From NCBI GenBank assembly GCA_045544455.1, contig JAZPYZ010000019.1:62001-126000 (forward strand): a DNA stretch of 64,000 nt, in the 5' to 3' direction. Within the stretch, counting starts at the first letter, position 1, and every line of letters begins with the position of its first letter. This document shows, piece by piece, positions 25,343 to 33,478 of this stretch. The DNA is from JAZPYZ01 sp045544455 (lineage in GTDB: Bacteria; Bacillota; Clostridia; Oscillospirales; Acutalibacteraceae). Made by a program: the position numbers and the translations under genes. The notes under the pieces are model-generated. The model saw only the letters and a list, made by a program, of their open reading frames with translations. It was not told the DNA's origin and did no database searches.

Positions 25343-28180
25343 TTACAAAACCTCTTTCAAGAAATGTCCGGTATACGAATGGGGGTTTGCAGCCACCTCT
25401 TCCGGTGTGCCGCACGCCACCAACGTGCCACCCTTGTCGCCGCCTTCCGGCCCTAAGTCAATGATGTAGTCGGCCGATTTAATGATATCCAAATTGTGTT
25501 CGATGGTGATAACCGTATTACCGCCATCCACCAACTGTTGTAGCACTTCGATCAGTCGATGTACGTCGGCCGTATGCAATCCGGTGGTCGGTTCATCCAA
25601 AACATAAATGGTTTTCCCCGTTGCGCGGCGTTGCAATTCGGACGCCAATTTCACCCGTTGTGCTTCGCCGCCGGACAACGTGGTGGCCGGTTGCCCAATC
25701 TTGATATAACCGAGTCCTACATCGAACAAGGTTTTCAATTTGCGGTGTATTTTCGGGATGCTTTCGAAGAAATGCATTCCTTCTTCGACCGTCATCTCCA
25801 ACACTTCATAGATATTTTTTCCTTTATATTTAACGTTCAAAGTTTCGCGATTATACCGCGTTCCACCACACACTTCGCACGGCACATAAATATCCGGCAA
25901 GAAATGCATTTCGATCTTTAAGATGCCATCCCCTTGACACGCTTCGCACCGGCCGCCCTTGACATTAAACGAAAACCGTCCCGCCTTATAACCGTGCGCT
26001 TTGGCATCGGTGGTCATGGCAAACAGTTCGCGAATATCGTTAAACACACCGGTATAGGTCGCCGGATTGGAACGCGGTGTGCGTCCGATCGGCGATTGAT
26101 CAATGTTGATCACCTTGTCCAACCATTCCACGCCGTCGATCGACTTGTATTTACCCGGAATCGTTTTGGCGCGGTTGAGTTTGTTCGCCAACGTTTTATA
26201 TAACACATCGTTGACCAACGACGATTTTCCGCTTCCCGACACACCGGTTACACAGATAAATTTACCAAGCGGAAATTGGACCGTGAGGTTTTTTAGATTG
26301 TTTTCGGCCGCCCCTTTTATCACTAATTTTCCACCGTTACCTTGGCGGCGTTTGGCCGGCACCGGAATCTTCTTGCGGCCGGTGAGATAATCCGACGTAA
26401 TCGAATCGGTACAACTATCAAAAGCTTCCGGCGTACCGGCAAACACCACGTGACCACCATGCACCCCGGCACCCGGTCCGATATCGACGATATAATCCGC
26501 CGCGCGCATGGTATCTTCGTCGTGTTCCACCACAATCAACGTATTACCGAGATCGCGTAGTTTCTTCAACGTAGCGAGCAAACGCTCGTTATCGCGTTGA
26601 TGCAAACCAATGCTCGGTTCGTCGAGGATATACAACACACCCATCAATGAAGAACCGATCTGCGTGGCCAAACGAATCCGTTGGCTTTCGCCGCCGGACA
26701 ACGTGCCGGATGAACGCGACAACGACAAGTATTCCAGTCCCACGCTGGACAAGAAGGTCAACCGTTCACGAATCTCTTTTAAGATCGGTTGTGCAATCAT
26801 GGTATCCCGTTGTCCAAAGGATAACGTCTCCATAAACGCCAATTCATCCGCAATCGACATATCACAAAACTCTTTGATGTTTTTGCCGCCGACCGTAACC
26901 GCTAGATATTCCGGCTTTAACCGCGCGCCGTGACAATCCGGGCACGGATGTTCGGTCATATAACTTTCCAGTTCGGTCCGGGCATAGTCGCTCGACGTAT
27001 CCTTGTACCGCCGTTCCAGGTTATTGACGATTCCTTCAAACGGTGCATAGAATGTACCGCCGCCCCAATCGCGGTTTTTGGTCAATTTCAGTTGCACGTC
27101 ACCGGTGCCGTACAATACCGCCTGTTGGGCTTGCTCGGGCAAGTCTTTCCACGGCGTATTCACGTCAAACCCGAAATGTTCGGCCAATCCGTTGTAATAC
27201 ATCGTCGCGATCGCGCCGGCATCCGGATGGAACCACGTATTCACACCCCAACCGGCCGCACGGATGCATCCTTCAACCAGGGATTTATCTTCATCGTGCA
27301 CAATCAGGCGCGGATCGATCTTCATAAACATACCGATACCGGTACAGGTCGGACACGCCCCAAACGGACTGTTAAATGAAAACATCGTTGGGGTAAGTTC
27401 CGGAATACTGATACCATGCTCATCGCACGCGTAGGTTTGTGAAAATTGCAATTCTTCGCCGCCAATCACGTCCACCGCAATCAATCCGCCGGATAACGCG
27501 GTCGCGGTTTCGATACTATCGGTGAGGCGACTGCGGATATCTTCTTTAATGACCAGACGATCCACCACGATCTCGATCATATGCTTTTTGTTCTTTTCGA
27601 GTTTGATCTCCTCGGACAAATCGTAGATGTTGCCATCGATCCGCACCCGTACATAACCGGATTTACGCGCATTATCCAGTTCTTTGGTGTGCTCGCCTTT
27701 ACGCCCTTTAACGATCGGTGACAACACCTGAACACGCGTTCCCTCGTCGAGTTTCATCACCACATCCACAATTTGATCGGTGGTTTGTTGACTGATTTCT
27801 TTGCCGCAAATCGGACAATGCGGCACACCGACACGCGCATATAAAAGACGCAGATAATCGTATATCTCGGTAACCGTACCCACCGTGGAACGCGGATTCT
27901 TGGAGGTGGTTTTTTGATCGATGGAGATCGCCGGCGATAACCCTTCGATGCTATCCACGCTCGGTTTTTCCATCTGTCCTAAAAACTGGCGTGCATAGGA
28001 CGACAACGACTCCACGTAACGGCGTTGCCCTTCGGCATAGATCGTATCAAACGCAAGCGAAGATTTACCACTGCCGGAAAGGCCGGTAAACACCACCAAC
28101 TTATCGCGCGGAATTTCGACATCCACGTGTTTTAAATTGTGTTCCGATGCGCCTTTAATCACAATTTTATCGCTTGCCAA
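25343..28180 (-). CDS. uvrA: excinuclease ABC subunit A
   Basis: 945 residues, normal. Two ABC modules: Walker A GLSGSGKSSLAFD (about residue 33) and GVSGSGKSSLV (about residue 640), signatures LSGGESQRIRLA and LSGGEAQRVKLA. Zinc modules are CPICGKE, CPTCTG...CPDCHG and CEACQGDG...CEVCGG. UvrA scans DNA for bulky damage and loads UvrB. The start is a TTG (GGAGG 8 nt upstream), reading MASDKIVIKGASEHNL. uvrB is 5 kb away with other genes between them, although uvrB-uvrA are often adjacent in Firmicutes. Confidence 0.97.
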   Translation of the reverse strand: MASDKIVIKGASEHNLKHVDVEIPRDKLVVFTGLSGSGKSSLAFDTIYAEGQRRYVESLSSYARQFLGQMEKPSVDSIEGLSPAISIDQKTTSKNPRSTVGTVTEIYDYLRLLYARVGVPHCPICGKEISQQTTDQIVDVVMKLDEGTRVQVLSPIVKGRKGEHTKELDNARKSGYVRVRIDGNIYDLSEEIKLEKNKKHMIEIVVDRLVIKEDIRSRLTDSIETATALSGGLIAVDVIGGEELQFSQTYACDEHGISIPELTPTMFSFNSPFGACPTCTGIGMFMKIDPRLIVHDEDKSLVEGCIRAAGWGVNTWFHPDAGAIATMYYNGLAEHFGFDVNTPWKDLPEQAQQAVLYGTGDVQLKLTKNRDWGGGTFYAPFEGIVNNLERRYKDTSSDYARTELESYMTEHPCPDCHGARLKPEYLAVTVGGKNIKEFCDMSIADELAFMETLSFGQRDTMIAQPILKEIRERLTFLSSVGLEYLSLSRSSGTLSGGESQRIRLATQIGSSLMGVLYILDEPSIGLHQRDNERLLATLKKLRDLGNTLIVVEHDEDTMRAADYIVDIGPGAGVHGGHVVFAGTPEAFDSCTDSITSDYLTGRKKIPVPAKRRQGNGGKLVIKGAAENNLKNLTVQFPLGKFICVTGVSGSGKSSLVNDVLYKTLANKLNRAKTIPGKYKSIDGVEWLDKVINIDQSPIGRTPRSNPATYTGVFNDIRELFAMTTDAKAHGYKAGRFSFNVKGGRCEACQGDGILKIEMHFLPDIYVPCEVCGGTRYNRETLNVKYKGKNIYEVLEMTVEEGMHFFESIPKIHRKLKTLFDVGLGYIKIGQPATTLSGGEAQRVKLASELQRRATGKTIYVLDEPTTGLHTADVHRLIEVLQQLVDGGNTVITIEHNLDIIKSADYIIDLGPEGGDKGGTLVACGTPEEVAANPHSYTGHFLKEVL

Positions 28181-28234
28181 ACCGTTTTCCTCCGTTTTAC
28201 GTTGTTAGGTAGATCACAACATTATCTTCTCCTT

Positions 28235-28263
28235 ATTCTACTGTATTTTTCTGAAAAAGTAAA
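28235..28263 (-). promoter_or_regulatory. probable sigma-A promoter for uvrA
   Basis: TTTACT, 17 nt, TAGAAT on the minus strand, about 50 nt before the TTG start. No clear LexA box was recognised. Confidence 0.55.
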
Positions 28264-28389
28264 CCATATCGTCAAACTTTTCACATGGCTTTTTCTTAAA
28301 ACGCATTCAAAGCGATGTATCTCTACTAATCGTAGATAAAACGAGTTATAATTTTGAAAATTCTCCCAATCGCATCCTCGAAAAGTAGG

Positions 28390-28418
28390 TTTACAGACCG
28401 GAAAACAAGTTCTATAAT
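28390..28418 (+). promoter_or_regulatory. sigma-A promoter of the HTH-kinase/isomerase/aldolase operon
   Basis: TTTACA, 17 nt, TATAAT, about 20 nt before the ATG; AGGAGGG follows directly, so the leader is very short. Confidence 0.82.
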
Positions 28419-28438
28419 GAACATCAGGAGGGAGCGAT

Positions 28439-29653
28439 ATGGATCAAAAAAGCTTAGGTATTACCATAGCAGAACTTCGAAAAAAGAGTAATATGACACA
28501 AGCCGAACTGGCGGCCAAGTTACGCGTAAGCGATAAAACGGTCAGTAAATGGGAAAACGGCCTCGGATTTCCGGAGGTAACGCAGTTTCCCTACCTGGCA
28601 GAATTGTTTGGGGTATCGATCGATTTCCTGATGACCGGTGAACGCAAAGGCATCGCCATTGCCGGCAATATCTTGGTGGATATCATCAAAGATATCGACA
28701 AGTATCCCGACATCGGCATGCTTGCTAACGTTCATAACGTTTCGCGCGCTGTGGGGGGTTGTGTGCCGAATACTGCCATCAATCTCTCCAAAATCGACCG
28801 TTCCACGCCGATTCGCGTGTTTGGCAAGGTCGGTGACGACGAATACGGGCGGTACGCCATTTCTAAGATGCAACAATATGGTATCGATACACTCGGCGTG
28901 TGCATCACCGATGCGGCACCCACCCCGTTTACCGATGTGATGAGCTTGCCGACCGGCGAACGCACCTTCTTCAACGTGAGCGGAGCCGGCCGTGAGTTTT
29001 CACCCGAAGATATCGACCTGACCACTCTAAACTGTAATATTTTGCACGTAGGCTACATTCTGTTTTTGGAACAGTTCGACCGCGAAGATCCCGAATACGG
29101 CACAGCGATGGCGCGGTTTTTGCACGACGCACAACAACGCGGTATCAAAACCTCGGTCGACACCGTCAGTCAACAGGACGGCGACTATGCCGGCAAGGTC
29201 ATTCCGGCGTTAAAATATTGCAACTACGCCATCATGAACGAGGTGGAGGCCTGCAACTCTTTCTTCGTTCAACCGTACGATGAACACGGAAATCTGCTCG
29301 TCGATAATATCCGTAGCGTGATGGAAAAGATGGTGCAAGCCGGCGTATCGGAAAAGGTCATTCTCCACAGTAAAAAAGCCGGTTTTTGTCTGGATGCCGC
29401 AACCGGTGCTTTTACCGTTGTTCCGTCTTTGAAAATCCCGAGCGAAGAGATTAAAGGCAGTGTAGGAGCCGGCGATGCTTACGGGGCGGCTTGTCTATAC
29501 GGATTGTACCACAATTTTGCCGACAAAAAATTGTTGGAATTCGCTTCGGCCGCGGCCGCCTGCAACCTATTCTCCGCAAATTCGATCGACGGTATGTTAC
29601 CGAAAAACGATATTCTTAAATTATCCGAACAATACGAAAGGTGGTCATTATGA
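28439..29653 (+). CDS. XRE-type HTH fused to a PfkB/ribokinase-family sugar kinase
   Basis: 404 residues. Residues 1-66 are a Cro/C1-type helix-turn-helix (LGITIAELRKKSNMTQAELA, KVSDKTVSKWENG-like recognition helix). Residues 72-400 are a complete ribokinase fold: GGCVPNTAINLSKI near residue 103, FGKVGDDEYG, and the anion hole with catalytic aspartate GSVGAGDAYGAACLYG near residue 345. It most likely phosphorylates a sugar and, through the HTH, senses it to control its own operon; both statements are inference from domains. Overlaps the isomerase gene (ATGA). AGGAGGG upstream. Confidence 0.92.
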   Translation: MDQKSLGITIAELRKKSNMTQAELAAKLRVSDKTVSKWENGLGFPEVTQFPYLAELFGVSIDFLMTGERKGIAIAGNILVDIIKDIDKYPDIGMLANVHNVSRAVGGCVPNTAINLSKIDRSTPIRVFGKVGDDEYGRYAISKMQQYGIDTLGVCITDAAPTPFTDVMSLPTGERTFFNVSGAGREFSPEDIDLTTLNCNILHVGYILFLEQFDREDPEYGTAMARFLHDAQQRGIKTSVDTVSQQDGDYAGKVIPALKYCNYAIMNEVEACNSFFVQPYDEHGNLLVDNIRSVMEKMVQAGVSEKVILHSKKAGFCLDAATGAFTVVPSLKIPSEEIKGSVGAGDAYGAACLYGLYHNFADKKLLEFASAAAACNLFSANSIDGMLPKNDILKLSEQYERWSL

Positions 29654-30186
29654 AACGAGAAGTCTATGAAAAGCACGTCGCGTTGGCAATCGAATACTTT
29701 GAAAAAGCGCACATCGTTTTAACCGACGAGGAAAAAGCGCGTATCGAAGTGGCGGATCTGGGACTAAACCGCGTGGATGATATCGGTTTACAACTGCTCA
29801 CTTACGTCAACACCGAACGCGTTTGTGCCAAAGAAATGGTCCTGTTGCCGGGACAAACCTGTCCCGAACACAAACACGTCCCGACCAACGGACAAGCCGG
29901 TAAAGAGGAAACGTTCCGTTGCCGATACGGCGAGGTGTACTTGTACGTGCCGGGCGAAGGTGACAAAAACAATATAAAAGCGCACATCCCATCCAGTCCG
30001 GTCACCTGTTTCCACGAGATCATCTTAAAGCCGGGTGAACAGTACACCATCATGCCGGAAACCTGGCACTGGTTCCAAAGCGGTCCGGACGGCGCGGTGA
30101 TCTCGGAGTTTTCCACCAGAAGCACCGATGAGACCGATGAATTTACCGACAAACAAATTGTCAGAGAACCGAAAATCGAGGAGTAA
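29650..30186 (+). CDS. ydaE: D-lyxose ketol-isomerase (YdaE-like cupin)
   Basis: 178 residues from the ATG at 29650, which overlaps the kinase stop; a GTG three codons earlier is less likely. Cupin with metal ligands in PGQTCPEHKH and GKEETFRCRYGEVYLYV, then PETWHWFQSG; this matches the Bacillus subtilis YdaE pattern along most of the length. YdaE converts D-lyxose to D-xylulose, and related enzymes act on D-mannose/D-fructose. Lies between a sugar kinase and an aldolase, so its product is probably phosphorylated and cleaved. Confidence 0.9.
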   Translation: MKREVYEKHVALAIEYFEKAHIVLTDEEKARIEVADLGLNRVDDIGLQLLTYVNTERVCAKEMVLLPGQTCPEHKHVPTNGQAGKEETFRCRYGEVYLYVPGEGDKNNIKAHIPSSPVTCFHEIILKPGEQYTIMPETWHWFQSGPDGAVISEFSTRSTDETDEFTDKQIVREPKIEE

Positions 30187-30192
30187 TGCGTT

Positions 30193-31029
30193 ATGCTGGT
30201 TAATTTACACGATGTTTTAAAACCCGCCATGGAAGGTGGTTATGGCGTGGGACTTTTCAACACCACCGACTCCGATATGTTGGAAGCGGTCATCGCCGCA
30301 GCCGAAGAAACCAACTCGCCGGTCATTATCGGTACAGCAGAAGTGCTACTCCCCTACGGCGAACTCAAACTGATCGCACCGGGCATGATCGCCGCGGCAA
30401 AACGTGCCAAGGTGCCGGTTGTGGTTCATTATGATCACGGTTTGACTTTTGAACGTTGCATCGAGGCGTTGCAACTTGGGTTTACCAGTATTATGTTTGA
30501 CGGATCGGCCGGAGATGTCGATAAGAACATCGCTGACACACAGGAAATCGTGCGTATCGCCCATGCGATGGGTGCAACCGTGGAAGGCGAGATCGGCCAT
30601 GTCGGTCAAGCGGAAACCAACGACAACGCCACCGACGACCGCTACACCACGCCGGCCGAAGCGGTAGATTTCCTGGAGAAAACCGGCGTAGATGCGTTGG
30701 CAATTGCGATCGGTACGGCACACGGCGCGTACAAAACCAAACCGCAACTGGATATCGAACGCCTCAAAGAAATTCGTTCTAAAGTCGACACGCCGCTGGT
30801 ACTACACGGCGGTTCGGGATTGTCGGATGACGATTTCCGCAACGCCGTCACCAACGGAATCGCCAAAGTCAACATCTTTACCGACCTGTGTGTTGCCGGC
30901 GAAAACGCCATGTCCGAAGGTCTTGCCGAAGGGTTGGCGTATCTCGATATTCGCAACAAAAAAGTAGAAGCCATCAAGCAAGCCGCCAAACGGAAAATGA
31001 CCTTGTTCGGCTGTGCCGGCAAAGCATAA
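30193..31029 (+). CDS. class II ketose-(bis)phosphate aldolase
   Basis: 278 residues. Zinc and catalytic motifs of class II aldolases are complete: HYDHG (about residue 78), EGEIGHVG, IGTAHG, LHGGSGL. Cleaves a ketose 1-phosphate or 1,6-bisphosphate to dihydroxyacetone phosphate and an aldehyde. Substrate range within FbaA/GatY/KbaY cannot be fixed from sequence; with a lyxose isomerase and a PfkB kinase upstream, D-xylulose 1-phosphate (to DHAP + glycolaldehyde) or a fructose phosphate are the best candidates. Last gene of the operon. Confidence 0.93.
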   Translation: MLVNLHDVLKPAMEGGYGVGLFNTTDSDMLEAVIAAAEETNSPVIIGTAEVLLPYGELKLIAPGMIAAAKRAKVPVVVHYDHGLTFERCIEALQLGFTSIMFDGSAGDVDKNIADTQEIVRIAHAMGATVEGEIGHVGQAETNDNATDDRYTTPAEAVDFLEKTGVDALAIAIGTAHGAYKTKPQLDIERLKEIRSKVDTPLVLHGGSGLSDDDFRNAVTNGIAKVNIFTDLCVAGENAMSEGLAEGLAYLDIRNKKVEAIKQAAKRKMTLFGCAGKA

Positions 31030-31050
31030 AAACGAAATAAAAAAGCTATG

Positions 31051-31080
31051 TAACCGGAAGGTGTAAAAACTTTCCGGTTA
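31051..31080 (+). terminator. terminator after the aldolase gene
   Basis: TAACCGGAA/TTCCGGTTA stem around a GTGTAAAAAC loop, with only a weak U-rich tail (TTACTTTTG). A second, stronger hairpin follows. Confidence 0.65.
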
Positions 31081-31103
31081 TTACTTTTGTCACAGACAAC
31101 GGA

Positions 31104-31145
31104 ACCCCCTGTCGTAGTTTCTAATTCTACAGCAGGGGGTCTTTA
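31104..31145 (+). terminator. second hairpin/terminator, left edge of the second insert
   Basis: ACCCCCTG..GTAG pairs with CTAC..CAGGGGGT, followed by CTTTATT. Between here and the XRE gene are two copies of ATATCCGCTTTTnTGG (31150-31165 and 31221-31236), 71 bp apart, with no gene. No function is assigned to these repeats. Confidence 0.6.
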
Positions 31146-31243
31146 TTCAATATCCGCTTTTCTGGATACCGTCCATATTCATCGAGGTTTCTATTGCACT
31201 TATTAAAAACGCCTATTTGGATATCCGCTTTTGTGGTCTAAGG

Positions 31244-31600
31244 TCAATCGTTTGGGATTCCTTCTTTGGCAAGTTTTATGGCATCGGAAAAATTCTCCAC
31301 AATATCCAAAAGAATATCAAACTCATCCGGTGTAAGATTGCAGCAACGCCTCTCAAGGGACATCAGACGATCTTTCGTCGGGGTTCCAAAAAGTATTTGA
31401 TCGGAGAGCACTCCCAAAGCAACGCAGGCACGCTTCAGCGTAGGGATTGATATACCGACAATACCGCGTTCTAAGTCGGATATATATTGAGGAGAAACTT
31501 CGATTTTTTCCGCAAATTGTTCTTGTGTCAATTTTACAGATTCTCTGGCTTGTCGGATCTGTTCGCCTATTTGAATGTTGATTTGCTTTTTTTCACGCAT
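31244..31600 (-). CDS. XRE-family transcriptional regulator
   Basis: 118 residues from the ATG at 31600; a TTG two codons earlier is inside the AAAGGCGG spacing. HTH_3 domain at about residues 8-65 (IRQARESVKLTQEQFAEKIE, PQYISDLERGI), then a short helical C-terminus. Divergent from the glycosyltransferase gene; the 126 bp between them contains inverted repeats overlapping both promoters, so it probably represses that unit and itself (inference). Confidence 0.88.
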   Translation of the reverse strand: MREKKQINIQIGEQIRQARESVKLTQEQFAEKIEVSPQYISDLERGIVGISIPTLKRACVALGVLSDQILFGTPTKDRLMSLERRCCNLTPDEFDILLDIVENFSDAIKLAKEGIPND

Positions 31601-31642
31601 AGACAAAACCGCCTTTCACTATTAGTTTAACTAAAAGCAGTC

Positions 31643-31672
31643 TTGACAAACACAAAGCATTACTATTATAAT
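31643..31672 (+). promoter_or_regulatory. promoter of the insert's glycosyltransferase-acyltransferase pair
   Basis: TTGACA, 18 nt, TATAAT. The -10 lies inside the inverted repeat at 31658-31686; the opposite strand of the -35 (TTGTCA) can serve as -35 for the XRE gene. Confidence 0.75.
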
Positions 31673-31686
31673 AATCAATAGTAATG
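31658..31686. promoter_or_regulatory. probable operator for the XRE regulator
   Basis: CATTACTATT, 9 nt, AATAGTAATG: a perfect 10-bp inverted repeat covering the -10 region. A second small palindrome TTAGTT-T-AACTAA (31622-31634) lies near the XRE start. Placement is what a local repressor would need. Confidence 0.6.
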
Positions 31687-31726
31687 CATGCAACAGTATA
31701 AAATAGTATTATTATAAGGAGCAACA

Positions 31727-32737
31727 ATGAAACCATATTTAGTAGATGTTCCAGTTGCGATCCATGCCTTTGTACGGCCACAAACGCTCATCAAACAATG
31801 GGCCGTTATAAAAGAGGCGCGCCCGAGCATTCTTTTCGTGCGTTCAGACGGACCTAGAACTGATGTCGCATCAGATGCAGAACTTATAATGAAAAGCCGT
31901 GCTATTACAGAGGATATTGATTGGGAATGTACTGTTTATAGGCTGTACGAAAAAACAAATATTGGCATGTATGGTATGTTAAAAAAATGCCCGGCTTTTA
32001 TTTGGAGCAAAGTTGATCGTTGCATTTTTTTAGAGGATGATATGATTCCCTCAATCTCATTTTTCTCGTTCTGTGCAGAGTTATTAGAGAAATATAAAGA
32101 TGACCAGCGAATTGACAGAATTACTGGGGTAAATCTTTGCGGCGTTTGGGAGCAAACCCCTGATGATTATTTCTTTGCTCGCGTTCCGGCTTCATCAGGG
32201 ATCGCTATGTGGCGTCGCAGTTACGATGCTCAGGATAACGAACTGTCCTACGCAAAGAATTCTTATGCTATGAGCCACATTAAAAGGCATATCCCGTGGT
32301 ACTTAAAAAAACAGTTCGTAAGTTATGCTAAAAAAGGAAACTACGCAAACCATCCTCCGGCAAGTGAGTTTTTTACCCGCCACGCAGAGTATTTACAGAA
32401 CAAGCTTGTAATCGTACCTAAATACAATTTGATATCAAATACCGGCGTGGGTATTGGTGCAACACATACAGGTAGCAAAATGTCGTCTATGCCGAAGAAA
32501 TTACACCGTCAATACGGAATGGATGTTAGAGAACTGACATTCCCTTTAAATCACCCTGATTTAATATTTCCTGACCGGGAGTTCGAACAGGTTCGGGAGA
32601 AACAACTGGGTGTTTCTAGTCGTTTGCAATATGGCTTGCGGATGATAGAGCGCATACTGCGGTTAGTCTTTACCGGTGACGGGAAGCGGGTACTATCCGG
32701 TTTGCAAAAGAGAATAAAAAAACAAATCGAACGATAG
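31727..32737 (+). CDS. HlpA-like glycosyltransferase, paralogue of the gene at 10691
   Basis: 336 residues, starting MKPYLVDVPVAIHAFVRP; AAGGAG 6-7 nt upstream. Same family features as its paralogue: VDRCIFLEDDMIPS (GT-A metal site), FCAELLEKYKDD, ITGVNLC, PDDYFFARVPASSG, FFTRHAEYLQ and a basic tail. The two are about two thirds identical by eye over the full length, so they come from the same donor pool or from duplication. AT-rich codon use differs from the flanking uvrB and aldolase genes. Followed by a NeuD-like gene after 15 nt. Confidence 0.82.
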   Translation: MKPYLVDVPVAIHAFVRPQTLIKQWAVIKEARPSILFVRSDGPRTDVASDAELIMKSRAITEDIDWECTVYRLYEKTNIGMYGMLKKCPAFIWSKVDRCIFLEDDMIPSISFFSFCAELLEKYKDDQRIDRITGVNLCGVWEQTPDDYFFARVPASSGIAMWRRSYDAQDNELSYAKNSYAMSHIKRHIPWYLKKQFVSYAKKGNYANHPPASEFFTRHAEYLQNKLVIVPKYNLISNTGVGIGATHTGSKMSSMPKKLHRQYGMDVRELTFPLNHPDLIFPDREFEQVREKQLGVSSRLQYGLRMIERILRLVFTGDGKRVLSGLQKRIKKQIER

Positions 32738-32752
32738 GAGGGTTGTAATAGT

Positions 32753-33370
32753 ATGGAAAGAATCATACTAATCGGATCTGGAGGACACGCAAAGTCTGTA
32801 ATTGATTCCGTTTCGGACGACGAATTTGAAGTTTGTGGGTTTATTGATGAGTTTTATACCGGAGAGCGCATTGGAAAGAAGATACTTGGACATGCTATTT
32901 CGGACATCCCTAATTATACCGAGTACAAATACTTTATTGCGATGGGTAATATTCCTGCACGAAAGCGTTGGTACGAAGAGTTACAGCGACTCAACTTGCA
33001 GACCGTTAACATTATTGACAAAACAGCAGTAATCTCAAACACCGCCAAAATCGGGAACGGAAACTTCATCGGAAAATATGCAATTATCAATGCAGATGCA
33101 AAAATAGGAGATAACAACATCATAAACACCAAAGCGTTGATAGAACATGAGTGCGTTGTGGGTAGTCATACCCATTTATCCACAAACTCAGCGATCAATG
33201 GAAATGTCGTGGTAGAGGATTGTGTTTTTTTAGGAAGTTGTGCAGTGTGCAAAGAGCAGATAAAAATCGGCAAAGGTGCTGTAATCGGCGCAGGAAGTGT
33301 AGTAATACGTGATGTTAATGCAAACAAAGTGCTGGTCGGTGTTCCATGCCATGCAATTAAAGATGTCTAA
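32753..33370 (+). CDS. NeuD/PglD-family sugar O- or N-acyltransferase
   Basis: 205 residues. N-terminal PglD-type nucleotide fold MERIILIGSGGHAKSVIDS (GSGGH motif), then left-handed beta-helix hexapeptide repeats from about residue 90, with the catalytic-type histidine in LIEHECVVGSHTHLS and the tail GAGSVVIRDVNANKVLVGVP. These enzymes acetylate sialic acid-like or UDP-4-amino sugars in surface-glycan pathways. Fits the glycosyltransferase upstream. GGAGGG about 11 nt before the ATG. Confidence 0.93.
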   Translation: MERIILIGSGGHAKSVIDSVSDDEFEVCGFIDEFYTGERIGKKILGHAISDIPNYTEYKYFIAMGNIPARKRWYEELQRLNLQTVNIIDKTAVISNTAKIGNGNFIGKYAIINADAKIGDNNIINTKALIEHECVVGSHTHLSTNSAINGNVVVEDCVFLGSCAVCKEQIKIGKGAVIGAGSVVIRDVNANKVLVGVPCHAIKDV

Positions 33371-33375
33371 GTTGT

Positions 33376-33403
33376 GAAGCACCTGCTATAGAGCAGGTGC
33401 TTC
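33376..33403 (+). terminator. perfect hairpin after the NeuD-like gene
   Basis: GAAGCACCTGCT-ATAG-AGCAGGTGCTTC, 12-bp perfect arms, without a clean U-run. A second short hairpin TCGCC-TAAC-GGCGA followed by GTTTTATT (33411-33432) may finish the job and also serve uvrB from the other side. Confidence 0.65.
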
Positions 33404-33478
33404 CGTTATATTCGCCTAACGGCGAGTTTTATTGCTACGCATAGTGTATTGCCTTCGGCAGTGTATACAGTGCTTTTT

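Noticed and set aside
28201..28260. LexA (SOS) box upstream of uvrA
   Set aside because: No GAAC-N4-GTTC/T type palindrome was recognised in the uvrA leader; uvrB likewise.
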